Shown: piece after piece, positions 44,001 to 52,767 of the stretch | Layout of the letters: the number at the start of each line of letters is the position of its first letter | Numbering within the stretch: the stretch's first letter is position 1 | Position numbers and translations under genes: made by a program | Notes under the pieces: model-generated | What the model was told of the DNA's origin: nothing | Databases searched by the model: none | What the model saw: only the letters and a program-made list of their open reading frames with translations | NCBI RefSeq assembly: GCF_900101505.1 | Contig: NZ_FMZI01000016.1 | Coordinates: forward strand, 39,506-103,505 | Direction: 5' to 3' | Source: Antarctobacter albus | GTDB taxonomy: Bacteria > Pseudomonadota > Alphaproteobacteria > Rhodobacterales > Rhodobacteraceae | DNA length: 64,000 bases

Positions 44001-44142
44001 GTCCCGGCTTTGCAACCTGTTTCCCTAAATTTTGCAAATGGCTGGGTTGGCAGGGTTTGCACATCTGCTCGATGCTCCCTTGCGGCGACGCAGCAAGTCG
44101 AGCAACAACATGAGTGAAATATTCATGGCGAGGGGGAGCGCC

Positions 44143-44742
44143 ATGAACCTGACGATGAACCGCAATGTCCTGGCCGAAGCCTTCGGCGCCAACGAGGGCG
44201 CTGCGCTGCGCCTCAAGCAGGTGGCGCTGGTGGTGCTGGGCATCGCCGTGCCGGCCGCTGCGGCCAAGATCAAGGTGCCGATGTGGCCCGTCCCGATCAC
44301 GATGGGCACCTTTGCCTTCCTGACCGTCGGCGCCGCCTACGGTCCGCGCCTGGGTCTGGTGACGATCCTTGGCTACATGATCATCGGCGCGCTGGGTTTC
44401 GATGTCTTCGCGGGTTCCTCGGCCGAGGCCTTCGGCATCGAATACATGATGGGCGGCACCGGTGGCTACCTCGTAGGCTACGTCCTGGCGACCGTCGCGC
44501 TGGGTGTCCTTGCCCGCGCGGGCTGGGACCGCTCGGCCCCGAAGATGGCTGGCGCCATGCTGTTGGGCAACGTCATCATCTACGTTCCGGGCCTGATCTG
44601 GCTGGGCATGCTCTACGGCTGGGACAAGCCGATCCTGGAATGGGGCCTGACGCCCTTCCTCGTCGGTGACGCGATCAAGGTGGCGCTGGCTGCCGTGATC
44701 CTGCCGCTGGCCTGGAAACTGGTGGGCCGCGCGCGCGGCTGA
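44143..44742 (+). CDS. bioY: biotin transporter BioY
   Basis: 199-residue substrate-binding S component of the ECF-type biotin transporter, with six hydrophobic segments. Typical motifs: AAAKIKVPMWPVPITMGTFAFLTVGAAYGPRLG, LGYMIIGALGFDVFAG, and GGTGGYLVGYVLATVALG; the tail LMLYGW-like GMLYGWDKPILEWGLTPFLVGDAIKVALA is conserved. Start ATG 44143 follows GAGGGGGAGCG; an upstream in-frame start at 44032 would add an unconserved extension. BioMN (the energising module) are not adjacent, so it may share a module or work alone. No BioR box was found upstream by eye. Confidence 0.93.
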   Translation: MNLTMNRNVLAEAFGANEGAALRLKQVALVVLGIAVPAAAAKIKVPMWPVPITMGTFAFLTVGAAYGPRLGLVTILGYMIIGALGFDVFAGSSAEAFGIEYMMGGTGGYLVGYVLATVALGVLARAGWDRSAPKMAGAMLLGNVIIYVPGLIWLGMLYGWDKPILEWGLTPFLVGDAIKVALAAVILPLAWKLVGRARG

Positions 44743-44764
44743 TCCCCAACGATCCGATTGACCG

Positions 44765-44793
44765 AAAGGCCGGGCGCATCGCCCGGCCTTTTT
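44765..44793. terminator. bidirectional terminator between bioY and the DadA-like gene
   Basis: A perfect 12-bp stem AAAGGCCGGGCG - CAT - CGCCCGGCCTTT, with TTTTT on the plus side and AAA on the other. It lies between the convergent bioY and oxidase genes and can serve both. Confidence 0.93.
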
Positions 44794-44797
44794 CGTT

Positions 44798-46045
44798 TCA
44801 GCCCCTGCGATCGGCGGCGAAGGCCGAGAGATCGGCGTTCACCGGTTCGCCCGCCATCATCTGCGCCAGCCAGCGCCCGGTGCGCGGGCCACCTGTCAGG
44901 CCGATATGCTGATGTCCGTAGCCCAGATAGACATTGGCCAGCCGGGGACTGGGGCCGATTACGGGCAGGGAATCCGACGTGGCGGGCCGGTGGCCCATCC
45001 ATTCGCTGGTGTGGCTGTAGGTCAGATCGGGAAAGATGCGCGCCACGCTGCGCCGCATCAGTTCGAAAGGCGCGCGGGAAGCCGGGGCTTTCAAGCCGCC
45101 GAACTCCACGATGCCCGCGGCCCGCAGGCGCCCACGCATCGAGGTGGCGACGAATTTGCCCGAGGCCACCATCACCGGCGCGCGCAATTCGATGTTGGGG
45201 GAATGGAATTCGACGTGATAGCCGCGTTCGCTTTCCAGTGGCACCGTGACGCCAAGGGCGCCTGCAATCCCGCCCGACCAGGCGCCAAGCGTCACGGCAA
45301 AGCCCTCTGCCGCGATCTCGCCCTTGTCGGTCAGCGCGGCCACGGCGCGTCCGTCTTCCTCGCGAAAACCGGTCACGCTGGCCTGTACGATCTGCCCGCC
45401 ACCTGCCTCGAAGGCGGCAGCCAGCGCGCGGACATAGGCGCCGGGGTCGGTGATCGTGCCGTGCCGGGGGCTGTCGACGCCATAGCCAAAGCGGCCCGCC
45501 AGCGCCGGGTCGAAGGCGGCCATGTCCCCGGGCGTCATCTCGCGTACCGTGTAGCCATTGCGCCGCCGCAGGTCCCAGCCATAGGCATCTGCCTCGAAGG
45601 CCTGCTTGCTGGCATAGCCGTGCAGGTAGCTGCCGGGCTGGATGAATTGGACGGCCTCCGTTCCCTCTGCCAGGGCCTGGTGCTGGTCGGCGCTGTCCTG
45701 CAGCAGCAGGGTCAGCGCGCGGGTGATCTGCTCGACCTTGGCCTGTCGCGCGTGCCCCATGTAGCGCAACAGGAAGGGCAGGAGGCGCGGCAGGTAGCCC
45801 CATTTCAGGAACAGTGGCTGTCGGGGATCGAACAGCATCCCCGGCGCCTTCCAGATCAGGCCGGGGACGGGCAGGGGCACCACGGCCCCCGCCGCGATGA
45901 TGCCCGCGTTGCCGGTCGAGGCACCGGCCGCCGGGCCTTCGCGGTCGATCAGCGTGACCTCGCATCCCATGCGCTGCAGCCAGAGCGCGGTGGAGACCCC
46001 CACCATGCCCGCACCGATCACGGCCACCTGACGATATGCCTTCAT
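44798..46045 (-). CDS. FAD-dependent D-amino acid dehydrogenase-like oxidoreductase (DadA type)
   Basis: 415-residue DAO-family flavoenzyme. The FAD site is VAVIGAGMVGVSTALWLQRMGCEVTLIDREGPAAGASTGNAG; the C-terminal VYLGYGHQHIGLTGGPRTGRWLAQMM closes the FAD domain; SEWMGHRPATSDSLPVIGPS fits DadA and glycine-oxidase relatives. The likely reaction is oxidation of a D-amino acid (for example D-alanine) to a keto acid and ammonia with quinone as acceptor. ATG 46045 has GGGGGG upstream and is preferred to an in-frame start at 46057. Confidence 0.88.
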   Translation of the reverse strand: MKAYRQVAVIGAGMVGVSTALWLQRMGCEVTLIDREGPAAGASTGNAGIIAAGAVVPLPVPGLIWKAPGMLFDPRQPLFLKWGYLPRLLPFLLRYMGHARQAKVEQITRALTLLLQDSADQHQALAEGTEAVQFIQPGSYLHGYASKQAFEADAYGWDLRRRNGYTVREMTPGDMAAFDPALAGRFGYGVDSPRHGTITDPGAYVRALAAAFEAGGGQIVQASVTGFREEDGRAVAALTDKGEIAAEGFAVTLGAWSGGIAGALGVTVPLESERGYHVEFHSPNIELRAPVMVASGKFVATSMRGRLRAAGIVEFGGLKAPASRAPFELMRRSVARIFPDLTYSHTSEWMGHRPATSDSLPVIGPSPRLANVYLGYGHQHIGLTGGPRTGRWLAQMMAGEPVNADLSAFAADRRG

Positions 46046-46105
46046 GCTGCCCCCCATGTTGCGGCGCGACAGTGGCGCGGATCAGGGACCGGAGGCAAGA
46101 GGGCT

Positions 46106-47317
46106 TCAGGCCAGTTCCGTCTCGATTTCGGCGCCCTGTTCCAGCGTCTTGTGGACCGGGCACTTGTCCGCGATTTCCAGCAGCCGGGCGCGTTGGTCGG
46201 CATCGAGGTCGCCTTCCAGCGTGATCCGGCGCACAAAGCGGTCCACCCGTGTCGTCGCGCTTGTTCCCGCGTCCTGGGCATGAACCTTGTCATGGGTCAC
46301 GTCCACGCTGATCCCGGTCAGCGGCCACCCCTTGCGCCGGGCGTACATGCGGATGGTCATCGAGGTACAGGCGCCCAGCCCCGCCGAGAGGAACCCGTAC
46401 GGCGACATGCCCCGGTTGCTTCCGCCATAGGCCTCGGGCTCGTCCGCAAGCGCATGGTGGTGCGGCCCGTTCTGGATGTCCTGCAGAAAGCCGTCAGCGG
46501 CGGCCTCTGTCACCCGCACCACGCCCTCTGGCGCGCCGATGGGCGGGGCAGGTGCGGGCAGGTCGAGGTAGCGGTCGGCCCAGGCCGTGATAACCTCGGC
46601 GACATATTCCGCATCCTCGGGGGACGAGACGAGGTGGTCGGCATTGTCCAGCGTGACAAAGCTCTTGGGGTGTTTGGCGGCGGTGAAGATCCGCGTGGCG
46701 TTGGAAATATCCACCACGGCGTCGCGCGGCGCGTGCAGCACCAGCAGCGCCTTTTTCAGAGACCCGATGACCGGTTCCAGTTCCTGCGCCTTCACGTCCC
46801 GCACGAATTCGCGCCCGATGGTGACGGGCCGCCCACCCAGATCCACCTGTGCCTGGCCCTCTTCCTCGATCCGGTCCAGCGCATCGGCAAAATTGTGCGT
46901 GACGTGATCGGGATCGAAGGGCGCACCGATGGTCGCCACGGCCCGGGCCGAGCCAATGTCGGGCGCCGCCCGCAGGACCGCCGCTCCCCCAAGCGAATGG
47001 CCTATCAGCAGGCTGGGCGCCATGCCGCGTCCCTCGAGGTAGTCGGCGGCGGCCTTCAGGTCGCCCACGTTGCTGTGAAAGGTCGTATTGGCGAACTCGC
47101 CACAGGAATGGCCCAGCCCGGTGAAATCAAAGCGCAGCACCGCGATCCCCATCGCGGAAAGCCGCTGGGCGATGCGCCGCGCGGCGGCGATGTCCTTGCC
47201 GCAGGTAAAACAATGGGCGAAGAGGGCAGTGGCGAGCGGTGTGTCCTCGGGCAGGTCCAGCCGTGCGGCCAGCCTGTCTCCGGCATGACCGGGGAATGTG
47301 ATGCGTTCGGTGGGCAT
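46106..47317 (-). CDS. bifunctional alpha/beta hydrolase-OsmC family protein
   Basis: 403-residue fusion. Residues 1-about 250 are an alpha/beta hydrolase with nucleophile motif LLIGHSLGGAAVLRAAP and catalytic Asp/His regions VLHAPRDAVVDI and DNADHLVSS. Residues about 265-403 are an OsmC domain with the two redox cysteines in LSAGLGACTSMTIRMYARRKGW and IADKCPVHKTLEQG, as in organic hydroperoxide reductases. The fused form is found across proteobacteria and combines an esterase with a peroxidase-like unit; the substrate link is not known. It is divergent from the endo/exonuclease gene and upstream of the oxidase on the same strand (60 bp). Confidence 0.9.
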   Translation of the reverse strand: MPTERITFPGHAGDRLAARLDLPEDTPLATALFAHCFTCGKDIAAARRIAQRLSAMGIAVLRFDFTGLGHSCGEFANTTFHSNVGDLKAAADYLEGRGMAPSLLIGHSLGGAAVLRAAPDIGSARAVATIGAPFDPDHVTHNFADALDRIEEEGQAQVDLGGRPVTIGREFVRDVKAQELEPVIGSLKKALLVLHAPRDAVVDISNATRIFTAAKHPKSFVTLDNADHLVSSPEDAEYVAEVITAWADRYLDLPAPAPPIGAPEGVVRVTEAAADGFLQDIQNGPHHHALADEPEAYGGSNRGMSPYGFLSAGLGACTSMTIRMYARRKGWPLTGISVDVTHDKVHAQDAGTSATTRVDRFVRRITLEGDLDADQRARLLEIADKCPVHKTLEQGAEIETELA

Positions 47318-47402
47318 TGGGTCGTCCTGACGTTTTGTGGTTGGGTCAGAGAATGGGTCGGGCCGGGGCGGCTCACAAGCAAACTGTCAGGAGCGTCACG
47401 GC

Positions 47403-48311
47403 ATGGTGAGTTTGATGCGCGCGCTGGTGAGCATTGTTGCAGGGGTCTTGGTGTTGGTCGCGCTGGCCACCTGGGGCGGGGCGCTGCACCCGGCAGGAGA
47501 CTCCCTGGCTGTTGCGCGCCTGCCGCTTGTGGCGCTGGCGGGTTTGGCGGTGATCTGGACGGGGTGGCCGCGCTGGCTGCGCTGGGGGCTTGCCGGCGCG
47601 GCACTGGTGGTGTTGGGGCAGGCGGTTGTCATGAAGCTGGCCGCGCCGTCACCGGGCGGATTTGCCGTTTACCAGAAAAACCTTCTGTACCGGAACGCGC
47701 AGATCCCCGAACTGGCGGCGGACATGCTGGCCCAGGCGCCGGACGTCATCACCCTGCAGGAACTGACCAGCCGCAACGGCGACATCCTTGATCGACTGGC
47801 ACCGGTCTATCCACATCGCGCCACCTGTCCCTTCTACAGCTGGAGCCGCAATGCCGTGCTCTCGCGCCACCCGGTGCTGCCCGGCGGGATGCTTTGCCTG
47901 CCGGGGCAGGGAGTGGCGGGCCTGCACCTGGACACGCCACAGGGGCCGGTCTGGGTTCTGTCGGTGCACCTGCGCTGGCCCTGGCCGCATCCCCAGGCGT
48001 CCCAGGCAGAGGCGCTGGAAGAGGTGCTGGCCGGGCTGGAGGGGCCAGTGGTCCTGTCCGGCGATTTCAACATGATGCCCTGGGGGCATTCGGTGCGGCG
48101 ACTGACGTGGGCTGCGGGTGTGCGGCGCGCCGGGCCATTGCAACCGACCTACTGGCTGGCGCCACATGGCTGGCCCGCCGGGCAGGCGTTGCCGATCCCG
48201 CTGCCCTTGGATCAGGTCTGGGCGCCCGGCGGCGGACAGGTTGAGACGCGACCGCTCTGGGGATCGGATCATGCCGGAGTTCTGGCACGGGTGCATCTGG
48301 ATGCAGATTGA
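47403..48311 (+). CDS. endonuclease/exonuclease/phosphatase family membrane-anchored protein
   Basis: 302 residues. Three N-terminal hydrophobic helices (about 7-70; LVSIVAGVLVLVALATW, LPLVALAGLAVIWTG, WGLAGAALVVLGQAVVM) precede a periplasmic EEP-fold domain. Catalytic positions visible: Glu in DVITLQELTSRNGD, Asp-x-Asn in VVLSGDFNMMPWG, and the terminal His in GSDHAGVLARV. The family includes phosphatases, nucleases and lipid hydrolases, so the substrate remains open. Start ATG 47403; the frame is open upstream but nonconserved. Confidence 0.85.
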   Translation: MVSLMRALVSIVAGVLVLVALATWGGALHPAGDSLAVARLPLVALAGLAVIWTGWPRWLRWGLAGAALVVLGQAVVMKLAAPSPGGFAVYQKNLLYRNAQIPELAADMLAQAPDVITLQELTSRNGDILDRLAPVYPHRATCPFYSWSRNAVLSRHPVLPGGMLCLPGQGVAGLHLDTPQGPVWVLSVHLRWPWPHPQASQAEALEEVLAGLEGPVVLSGDFNMMPWGHSVRRLTWAAGVRRAGPLQPTYWLAPHGWPAGQALPIPLPLDQVWAPGGGQVETRPLWGSDHAGVLARVHLDAD

Positions 48312-48834
48312 CGGTATCGGGCGTTTCGTGCCGCGTGACGCGCGGGACGGGGAAGAATGGGACCGATTGAGGGACTTCTGCGCGCGGTGGGGGCTGGCGG
48401 CCTTTTCGCGCGACCCATTCATCGGCGGTCATGTCACCGGCTCTGCCTTTGTGCTGTCGCCGGACGGGCGGTCCGTCCTGCTGACCCATCACGCCAAGCT
48501 GGATCGCTGGTTGCAGCTGGGGGGCCATTGCGACGGTATCGCGGATGCGCGCTTCGTGGCCATGAAAGAGGCCTACGAGGAAAGCGGGCTGGCGCGGATC
48601 GCGCTGCTGTCCCCGGATGTCTTCGACGTCGATATCCACGAGATCCCGCCGCGCGGGACAGAACCGGCGCACCTGCATTACGACGTCCGGTTCCTGATGC
48701 GTGCCGAAGCGGGCGAACTCAGCGCCTCGGCAGAGTCGAAGGCGTTGGCCTGGGTGCCGCTGGATCGTTTGCCGCGCTACACGCAGGCGGAGTCGGTCCT
48801 GCGCATGGCACACCGGGTAAAGGTCGGGGCGTGA
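48271..48834 (+). CDS. NUDIX hydrolase
   Basis: About 187 residues (177 if the ATG at 48301 is used). The Nudix box is LQLGGHCDGIADARFVAMKEAYEESGL: the Mg2+-binding EAYEESG is intact, but the classical Glu of Gx5E is Ala and the REUXEE Arg is Lys, as seen in several distant members. The following LLSPDVFDVDIHEIP and HLHYDVRFLMRAEAGE, WVPLDRLP are typical. It would hydrolyse a nucleoside diphosphate derivative. It overlaps the upstream EEP-fold gene by 41 bp (48271 start), suggesting co-transcription. Confidence 0.85.
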   Translation: MPEFWHGCIWMQIDGIGRFVPRDARDGEEWDRLRDFCARWGLAAFSRDPFIGGHVTGSAFVLSPDGRSVLLTHHAKLDRWLQLGGHCDGIADARFVAMKEAYEESGLARIALLSPDVFDVDIHEIPPRGTEPAHLHYDVRFLMRAEAGELSASAESKALAWVPLDRLPRYTQAESVLRMAHRVKVGA

Positions 48835-48838
48835 CGCC

Positions 48839-50179
48839 CTAGGTGCCCATCAGCATCGGGTCGAAAGGATAGGAAATCAGGTTCTCGTAGCCGTCCTCGG
48901 TGATCAGCACCTGTTCCTCCAGCTTGATCGAGAAATCGCCGCCGTCCGGCGAAACCAGCACCTCGACACAAAGCGTCATGCCCGGCTCCAGCTCATAGTC
49001 GAAGGCGCCGTCCACCATCTGGTCCGGGTAGGCCACCAGGGGCCATTCATCGCAAAGCCCCACACCATGCATGAGGCAGCCGTATTTCAGCCGCTGGAAC
49101 TCGGGCCTCAGGACGTGGGTGTTGCGGGACAGATCCTGGATGTTCACACCGGGGCGCAGCATCTCCATGTTGGTCATGACGTGTTCATGCCCGTGGCGCA
49201 TGGCATCGATCATGTCGGGCCGGGGCGCCCGGTCACCCACCCACCAGGTACGCGAGATGTCCACGCAGATGCCGTAGCTGCCGACAAGATCCGTATCGAA
49301 GGCGACGATTTCATTGTTCTGCACGATCCTCGGGCCACATTCCTGGAACCAGGGATTGGTGCGGGGGCCGGACGTCAGCAGGCGCGTCTCGATCCATTCG
49401 CCGCCGCGGCGGATGTTCTCGGCGTGCAGGACGGCCCAGATGTCGTTCTCGGACACGTCGCCACGCGGGACGTTCAGACGGGTAAACCGCTCCATCTCGT
49501 GCATCGCGGCCTCGCAGGCGTTGACGGCGCAGCGCATGGCCTTGATCTCGTCCGGGCCCTTCACGGACCGGGCCTTTTCGGTGACTTCTTCGCCGGGGAA
49601 GACGGTCAGGCCCTGCGCCTCGAGCGCGCGCAGCCCGTGGATCATGGGTTTGTCCACCGCCAGCCGCGTGTTGCCGGGCGCGTGCCGTGCCAGCAGGTCG
49701 GCGACCTCGGCGGCAAAGCGGTCGGCGGCCACGTCGACGCGATCCCCCCGGTCGAAATAGAACAGGTCCGCGCCCGAGCGCGCCTCGCGCACCAGCGGGT
49801 TGAACGAGGACAGGAAAGGTGCGTTCTTGTAGTCCCAGATCACCATGTACCCATCGGCACAGACCAGCACCGCCCGGAACGGGTTGTGGGTGTTCCAAAG
49901 CTGCATGTTCGTGCTGTCGGTCGCGTAGCGGATGTTGAGCGGGTCGAAAACCAGCAGCCCGGCAAGATCACGCGCCACGACATGATCGGTCAGCCGCTGC
50001 CATCGATAGCGCCGCATTTCCTGCAGGTCGGGCAGTTCCAGCCCCGCCGCGGCCCATTCGCCCAGTGCAAGGCGCGTGGGGCCGATCTCGATCCGGTCCA
50101 TGTCGTTGGGGGTATTGTCGCCGGTCACGGCGCCGCGTGTCGGGTCGATTTTGCGGGTATCGCGGAAATGGGTGTTCAT
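48839..50179 (-). CDS. dddP: DMSP lyase DddP
   Basis: 446-residue M24-fold (creatinase/Xaa-Pro peptidase-like) protein with all six metal ligands of characterised DddP at the expected positions: D295 and D297 (AFDTD), D307 (CVDISR), H371 (MHGVG), E406 (VEVLV) and E421 (KLEEQ). The N-terminus TRKIDPTRGAVTGDNTPND and YATDSTNMQLWNTHNPFR are DddP signatures. It cleaves dimethylsulfoniopropionate to DMS and acrylate (3-hydroxypropionate may follow downstream). The length is identical to known DddP. Convergent with the NUDIX gene and divergent from the N-demethylase gene (159-bp gap). Very strong call. Confidence 0.97.
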   Translation of the reverse strand: MNTHFRDTRKIDPTRGAVTGDNTPNDMDRIEIGPTRLALGEWAAAGLELPDLQEMRRYRWQRLTDHVVARDLAGLLVFDPLNIRYATDSTNMQLWNTHNPFRAVLVCADGYMVIWDYKNAPFLSSFNPLVREARSGADLFYFDRGDRVDVAADRFAAEVADLLARHAPGNTRLAVDKPMIHGLRALEAQGLTVFPGEEVTEKARSVKGPDEIKAMRCAVNACEAAMHEMERFTRLNVPRGDVSENDIWAVLHAENIRRGGEWIETRLLTSGPRTNPWFQECGPRIVQNNEIVAFDTDLVGSYGICVDISRTWWVGDRAPRPDMIDAMRHGHEHVMTNMEMLRPGVNIQDLSRNTHVLRPEFQRLKYGCLMHGVGLCDEWPLVAYPDQMVDGAFDYELEPGMTLCVEVLVSPDGGDFSIKLEEQVLITEDGYENLISYPFDPMLMGT

Positions 50180-50338
50180 GGCGTCTTCCGAAGGCTGGTT
50201 GCATCAGCCTGCCGGGGCGCCCAGGGGCTGGCGCGCGAAATTGCGACCGTACAGCGGGTCGTTTTTCGACCGCTTTCGTTCAGGTGACGTGGGGTCGCGC
50301 GGCTGGCGGAGGCCGCGTCGCGGGCCTAGCCTGCGCGC

Positions 50339-51079
50339 ATGATCCTGCAAGACCGAATCCCGTATGATGTCACAGCGCCGCGCCCCTTGCCGGGGATTGC
50401 GCCGCTGGATCCGTCGGAATGGTTGATCGTGGACGAGGCCTATGCCGGGCAGATGGCAGAGCGCCGCCGCCTGCTAGCCGACCGCTGCAACGAGGTGCTG
50501 GCCTTGTCGTCCGGGGCCGTCCCGGCGGCGGAAGAGTTGCTGGAAACGGTGCTTGCGGCGTTGCCTGACGGGTTTTCGCGGGCCGAAGACAGTGTTCTTT
50601 GCCCCGATGGCGCGCGTGTCGCGCTGGACAGGATCGATCCGCTGGGGACGCTGGGGCGGATCGTGCAGGAAGACCTGTGCCTGATGGAAAAGCATGGCGA
50701 TCAGCATGTGTTGACAGGGGCCGTTCTGTGTTTCCCGGCCAGCTGGCGCCTGGACGAGAAATTCATGCGTCCGATGACGGATATCCACGCGCCGGTCGAC
50801 AGTTTCGACGACAACATCGCGCGCCGGGTGCAAAGACTGTTCGATGGGGTGCAGGCGGGGCGTCCGCTGTGGCGGTTCAATGCCCTGCGATACGCCGAGT
50901 CAGAACTGTTTCATCCACGCTCGATGCACAACCCGCGCGCGCCGGTCGATCCCGCCGCCGCACCCTTCTGGCGGTCAGAGCGGCAGTGCATCCTGCGCCT
51001 GCCACGGACCCGCGCGGTGGTCTTTTCAATACACACCTACTTGGTGCGCAGCGAAGCGGTCACTGCAGCAACTGCCTGA
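50339..51079 (+). CDS. heme-dependent oxidative N-demethylase family protein (DUF3445)
   Basis: 246 residues of the DUF3445/HODM family, whose characterised member is the catalytic subunit of a heme enzyme that removes methyl groups from secondary amines such as dimethylamine. Typical segment: DLCLMEKHGDQHVLTGAVLCFPASWRLDEKFMRPMTDIHAPVDSFDDNI, followed by RFNALRYAESELFHPR and the C-terminal RLPRTRAVVFSIHTYLV. The accessory reductase subunits are not seen here. Start ATG 50339. It diverges from dddP and its end overlaps the next gene (convergent) by 20 bp. The substrate is inferred only from the family. Confidence 0.88.
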   Translation: MILQDRIPYDVTAPRPLPGIAPLDPSEWLIVDEAYAGQMAERRRLLADRCNEVLALSSGAVPAAEELLETVLAALPDGFSRAEDSVLCPDGARVALDRIDPLGTLGRIVQEDLCLMEKHGDQHVLTGAVLCFPASWRLDEKFMRPMTDIHAPVDSFDDNIARRVQRLFDGVQAGRPLWRFNALRYAESELFHPRSMHNPRAPVDPAAAPFWRSERQCILRLPRTRAVVFSIHTYLVRSEAVTAATA

Positions 51080-51728
51080 GGAAATAGTCCATCTGACCGG
51101 TCGTGCTGAGCACGGCGATCAGGCTGGTCACGGCCATCATCTGGCTGGCACGCCGCAGGCCGAACCTGGACGGGCGCCGTTGCATCGCGGATTGCGCCAC
51201 CACGGCGGGCAGGTTGGGGATTTCGGCCGGTTTCGAGCGTTTGGGGTAGAGCGTGCCGCAGATACCCTGCGCGGCGGCGGCGCTTTCGAACAGTGCGTCC
51301 TCGATTTCCGTGTCGACCCGGCCGATGCGGCGCGGCGAGACGAAGTTGCGCAGCCGGATGAAATCGTCCCGGTCGATCAGTGTATCGGGGGCGAACCATT
51401 CCAGGATGTCCGCCGAGGAGTGATCCAGCGCGGCCCGCACCGTATCCGACAACAGGCGCGCAGCGTCGGTTTCGTCGGGCGGTGTCCCGTCGGCGGTCAC
51501 CACCTCCAGCACCACCCGGGGGCCGTAGTCGCTAAGTTCTTCGGACAGCACCGAGATGCCCAGATGGTGGCCCATCACGCGGCCCGGTTGTCGCCGTGTC
51601 GGAGACTTGGCGTCCGGGCGTGGATCAAGACGGGCCAGCACCTTGGCGGCGCTTTCGAGATAGGGCTCGGGGTGCAGATCCCGCACGTCCGGCAGGATCA
51701 TCCCCGCGTAGGGGTATTCGAAGGTCAT
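51060..51728 (-). CDS. protein of unknown function
   Basis: 222 residues, no family recognised with confidence. Start ATG 51728 has AGGAG seven bases upstream. The centre contains DYGPRVVLEVVTADGTPPDETDAARLLSDTVRAALDH; the C-terminus carries a hydrophobic segment (ASQMMAVTSLIAVLSTTGQMDYFLRQLL). It is convergent with the N-demethylase gene, overlapping it by 20 bp. It may be a Rhodobacterales-specific protein. Confidence 0.7.
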   Translation of the reverse strand: MTFEYPYAGMILPDVRDLHPEPYLESAAKVLARLDPRPDAKSPTRRQPGRVMGHHLGISVLSEELSDYGPRVVLEVVTADGTPPDETDAARLLSDTVRAALDHSSADILEWFAPDTLIDRDDFIRLRNFVSPRRIGRVDTEIEDALFESAAAAQGICGTLYPKRSKPAEIPNLPAVVAQSAMQRRPSRFGLRRASQMMAVTSLIAVLSTTGQMDYFLRQLLQ

Positions 51729-51848
51729 TCTGCTCTCCTGTGGCGGCATTCTTGTCCGCACAGGGAAAGACTGACCCCGAAACATGTTAACAATCGGGCG
51801 ATTCGGGGAAAATTACGCGGTTTTGCGCTCTTTGTTTCCGGATCGGGC

Positions 51849-52649
51849 TCAGCGGCCGATCCTCTCGGCCGCGGCCGCGATGGCCTGCTGATAGACGGTG
51901 GCGGCGTTCCATTCGTTCAGGACGCGGAAGTTGTGCGTGCCAGGTCCGAAGGGCTGCCCCCGCTTCCATCCCTTCTGGCGCAGGAAATTGGCGGTCGAGG
52001 CCAGTGCATCGGCCTGGTTGTAGAAATCGACCCGTCCGTCACCAGTGGCATCGACGCCGTAGCGCATGGCATTGCCGGGCAGGAACTGGGTGTGGCCCAA
52101 TTCGCCGTGAAAGGCGCCCTTCTGGCTCGGGGACAGCATCCCGCGATCCACCATTTTCAGCGCCGCGATGGCATGGGGCCGGAACAGTTGCGGGCGGCGG
52201 CAGTCATAGGCGACCGTCAGGATCGAATTGATCACAGGTTCTGTGCCCATCGTGCGGCCATAGCCGGTTTCCATGCCGTGAATGGCGACGATGATGCCTG
52301 CCGGAACGCCAAAGTGCTTTTCGAGGCTGTCGTAAAAGGCCTTGTTTTGGTTGATCCGGTTACGGGCACCGTTGGCGAAACTGTCGAGCGACCCAAGGCG
52401 GATCTGCACGAACCGTTCGAAGCTGTATTTCACGCCCTTCTGGTTGCGGTCCGCGCCGATCGTCTTGGTGGAATAGCGCGCGTTCATCAGGGCGTTGATG
52501 CCCCGGTCGCCGACCCCGGCGCGGCGCGCCTCGGTGGCGAATTCACCTTTCCAGGCGTCAAAGCCCGAGGCGGTGTTCCCGCAGCCCGCGGCAAAGGCGG
52601 GGACAGCGGTAAGGATGGCAAGGGCAAGGGCAGGGGCGAGGCGGCGCAT
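51849..52649 (-). CDS. lytic murein transglycosylase (MltB-like)
   Basis: 266-residue exported lytic transglycosylase that cleaves peptidoglycan with formation of 1,6-anhydro ends. A signal peptide (residues 1-20, ending VPAFA-AGC; possible lipoprotein but the lipobox is weak) precedes the SLT-type domain: the catalytic Glu is E127 in AIHGMETGYGRTMG, followed by AHGELGHTQFLPGNAMRYG-like substrate-binding regions. The C-terminal peptidoglycan-binding domain of longer MltB proteins is absent. The start ATG 52649 is preceded by GGAGCC. It is monocistronic. Confidence 0.9.
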   Translation of the reverse strand: MRRLAPALALAILTAVPAFAAGCGNTASGFDAWKGEFATEARRAGVGDRGINALMNARYSTKTIGADRNQKGVKYSFERFVQIRLGSLDSFANGARNRINQNKAFYDSLEKHFGVPAGIIVAIHGMETGYGRTMGTEPVINSILTVAYDCRRPQLFRPHAIAALKMVDRGMLSPSQKGAFHGELGHTQFLPGNAMRYGVDATGDGRVDFYNQADALASTANFLRQKGWKRGQPFGPGTHNFRVLNEWNAATVYQQAIAAAAERIGR

Positions 52650-52767
52650 GGCAGGGCTCCGGTTCGGACAGGTTTCCTGGAAGGTTAGCCGCGACTGGAG
52701 GAGGCGCCAAGAGGGTAGAGCGTGGGGTGGCGGGCTGCCGCTTCGCGCGGGGAGGGGGGCGGAAATG

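Noticed and set aside
44001..44142. A BioR box upstream of bioY
   Set aside because: No sequence like TTATCTATAA or its close variants was found; only unrelated TTTGCAA-type repeats are present.
44906..47791. A 961-codon plus-strand open frame over the DadA-like and OsmC fusion genes
   Set aside because: It is antisense to two clear genes with matching motifs and has no recognisable domain.
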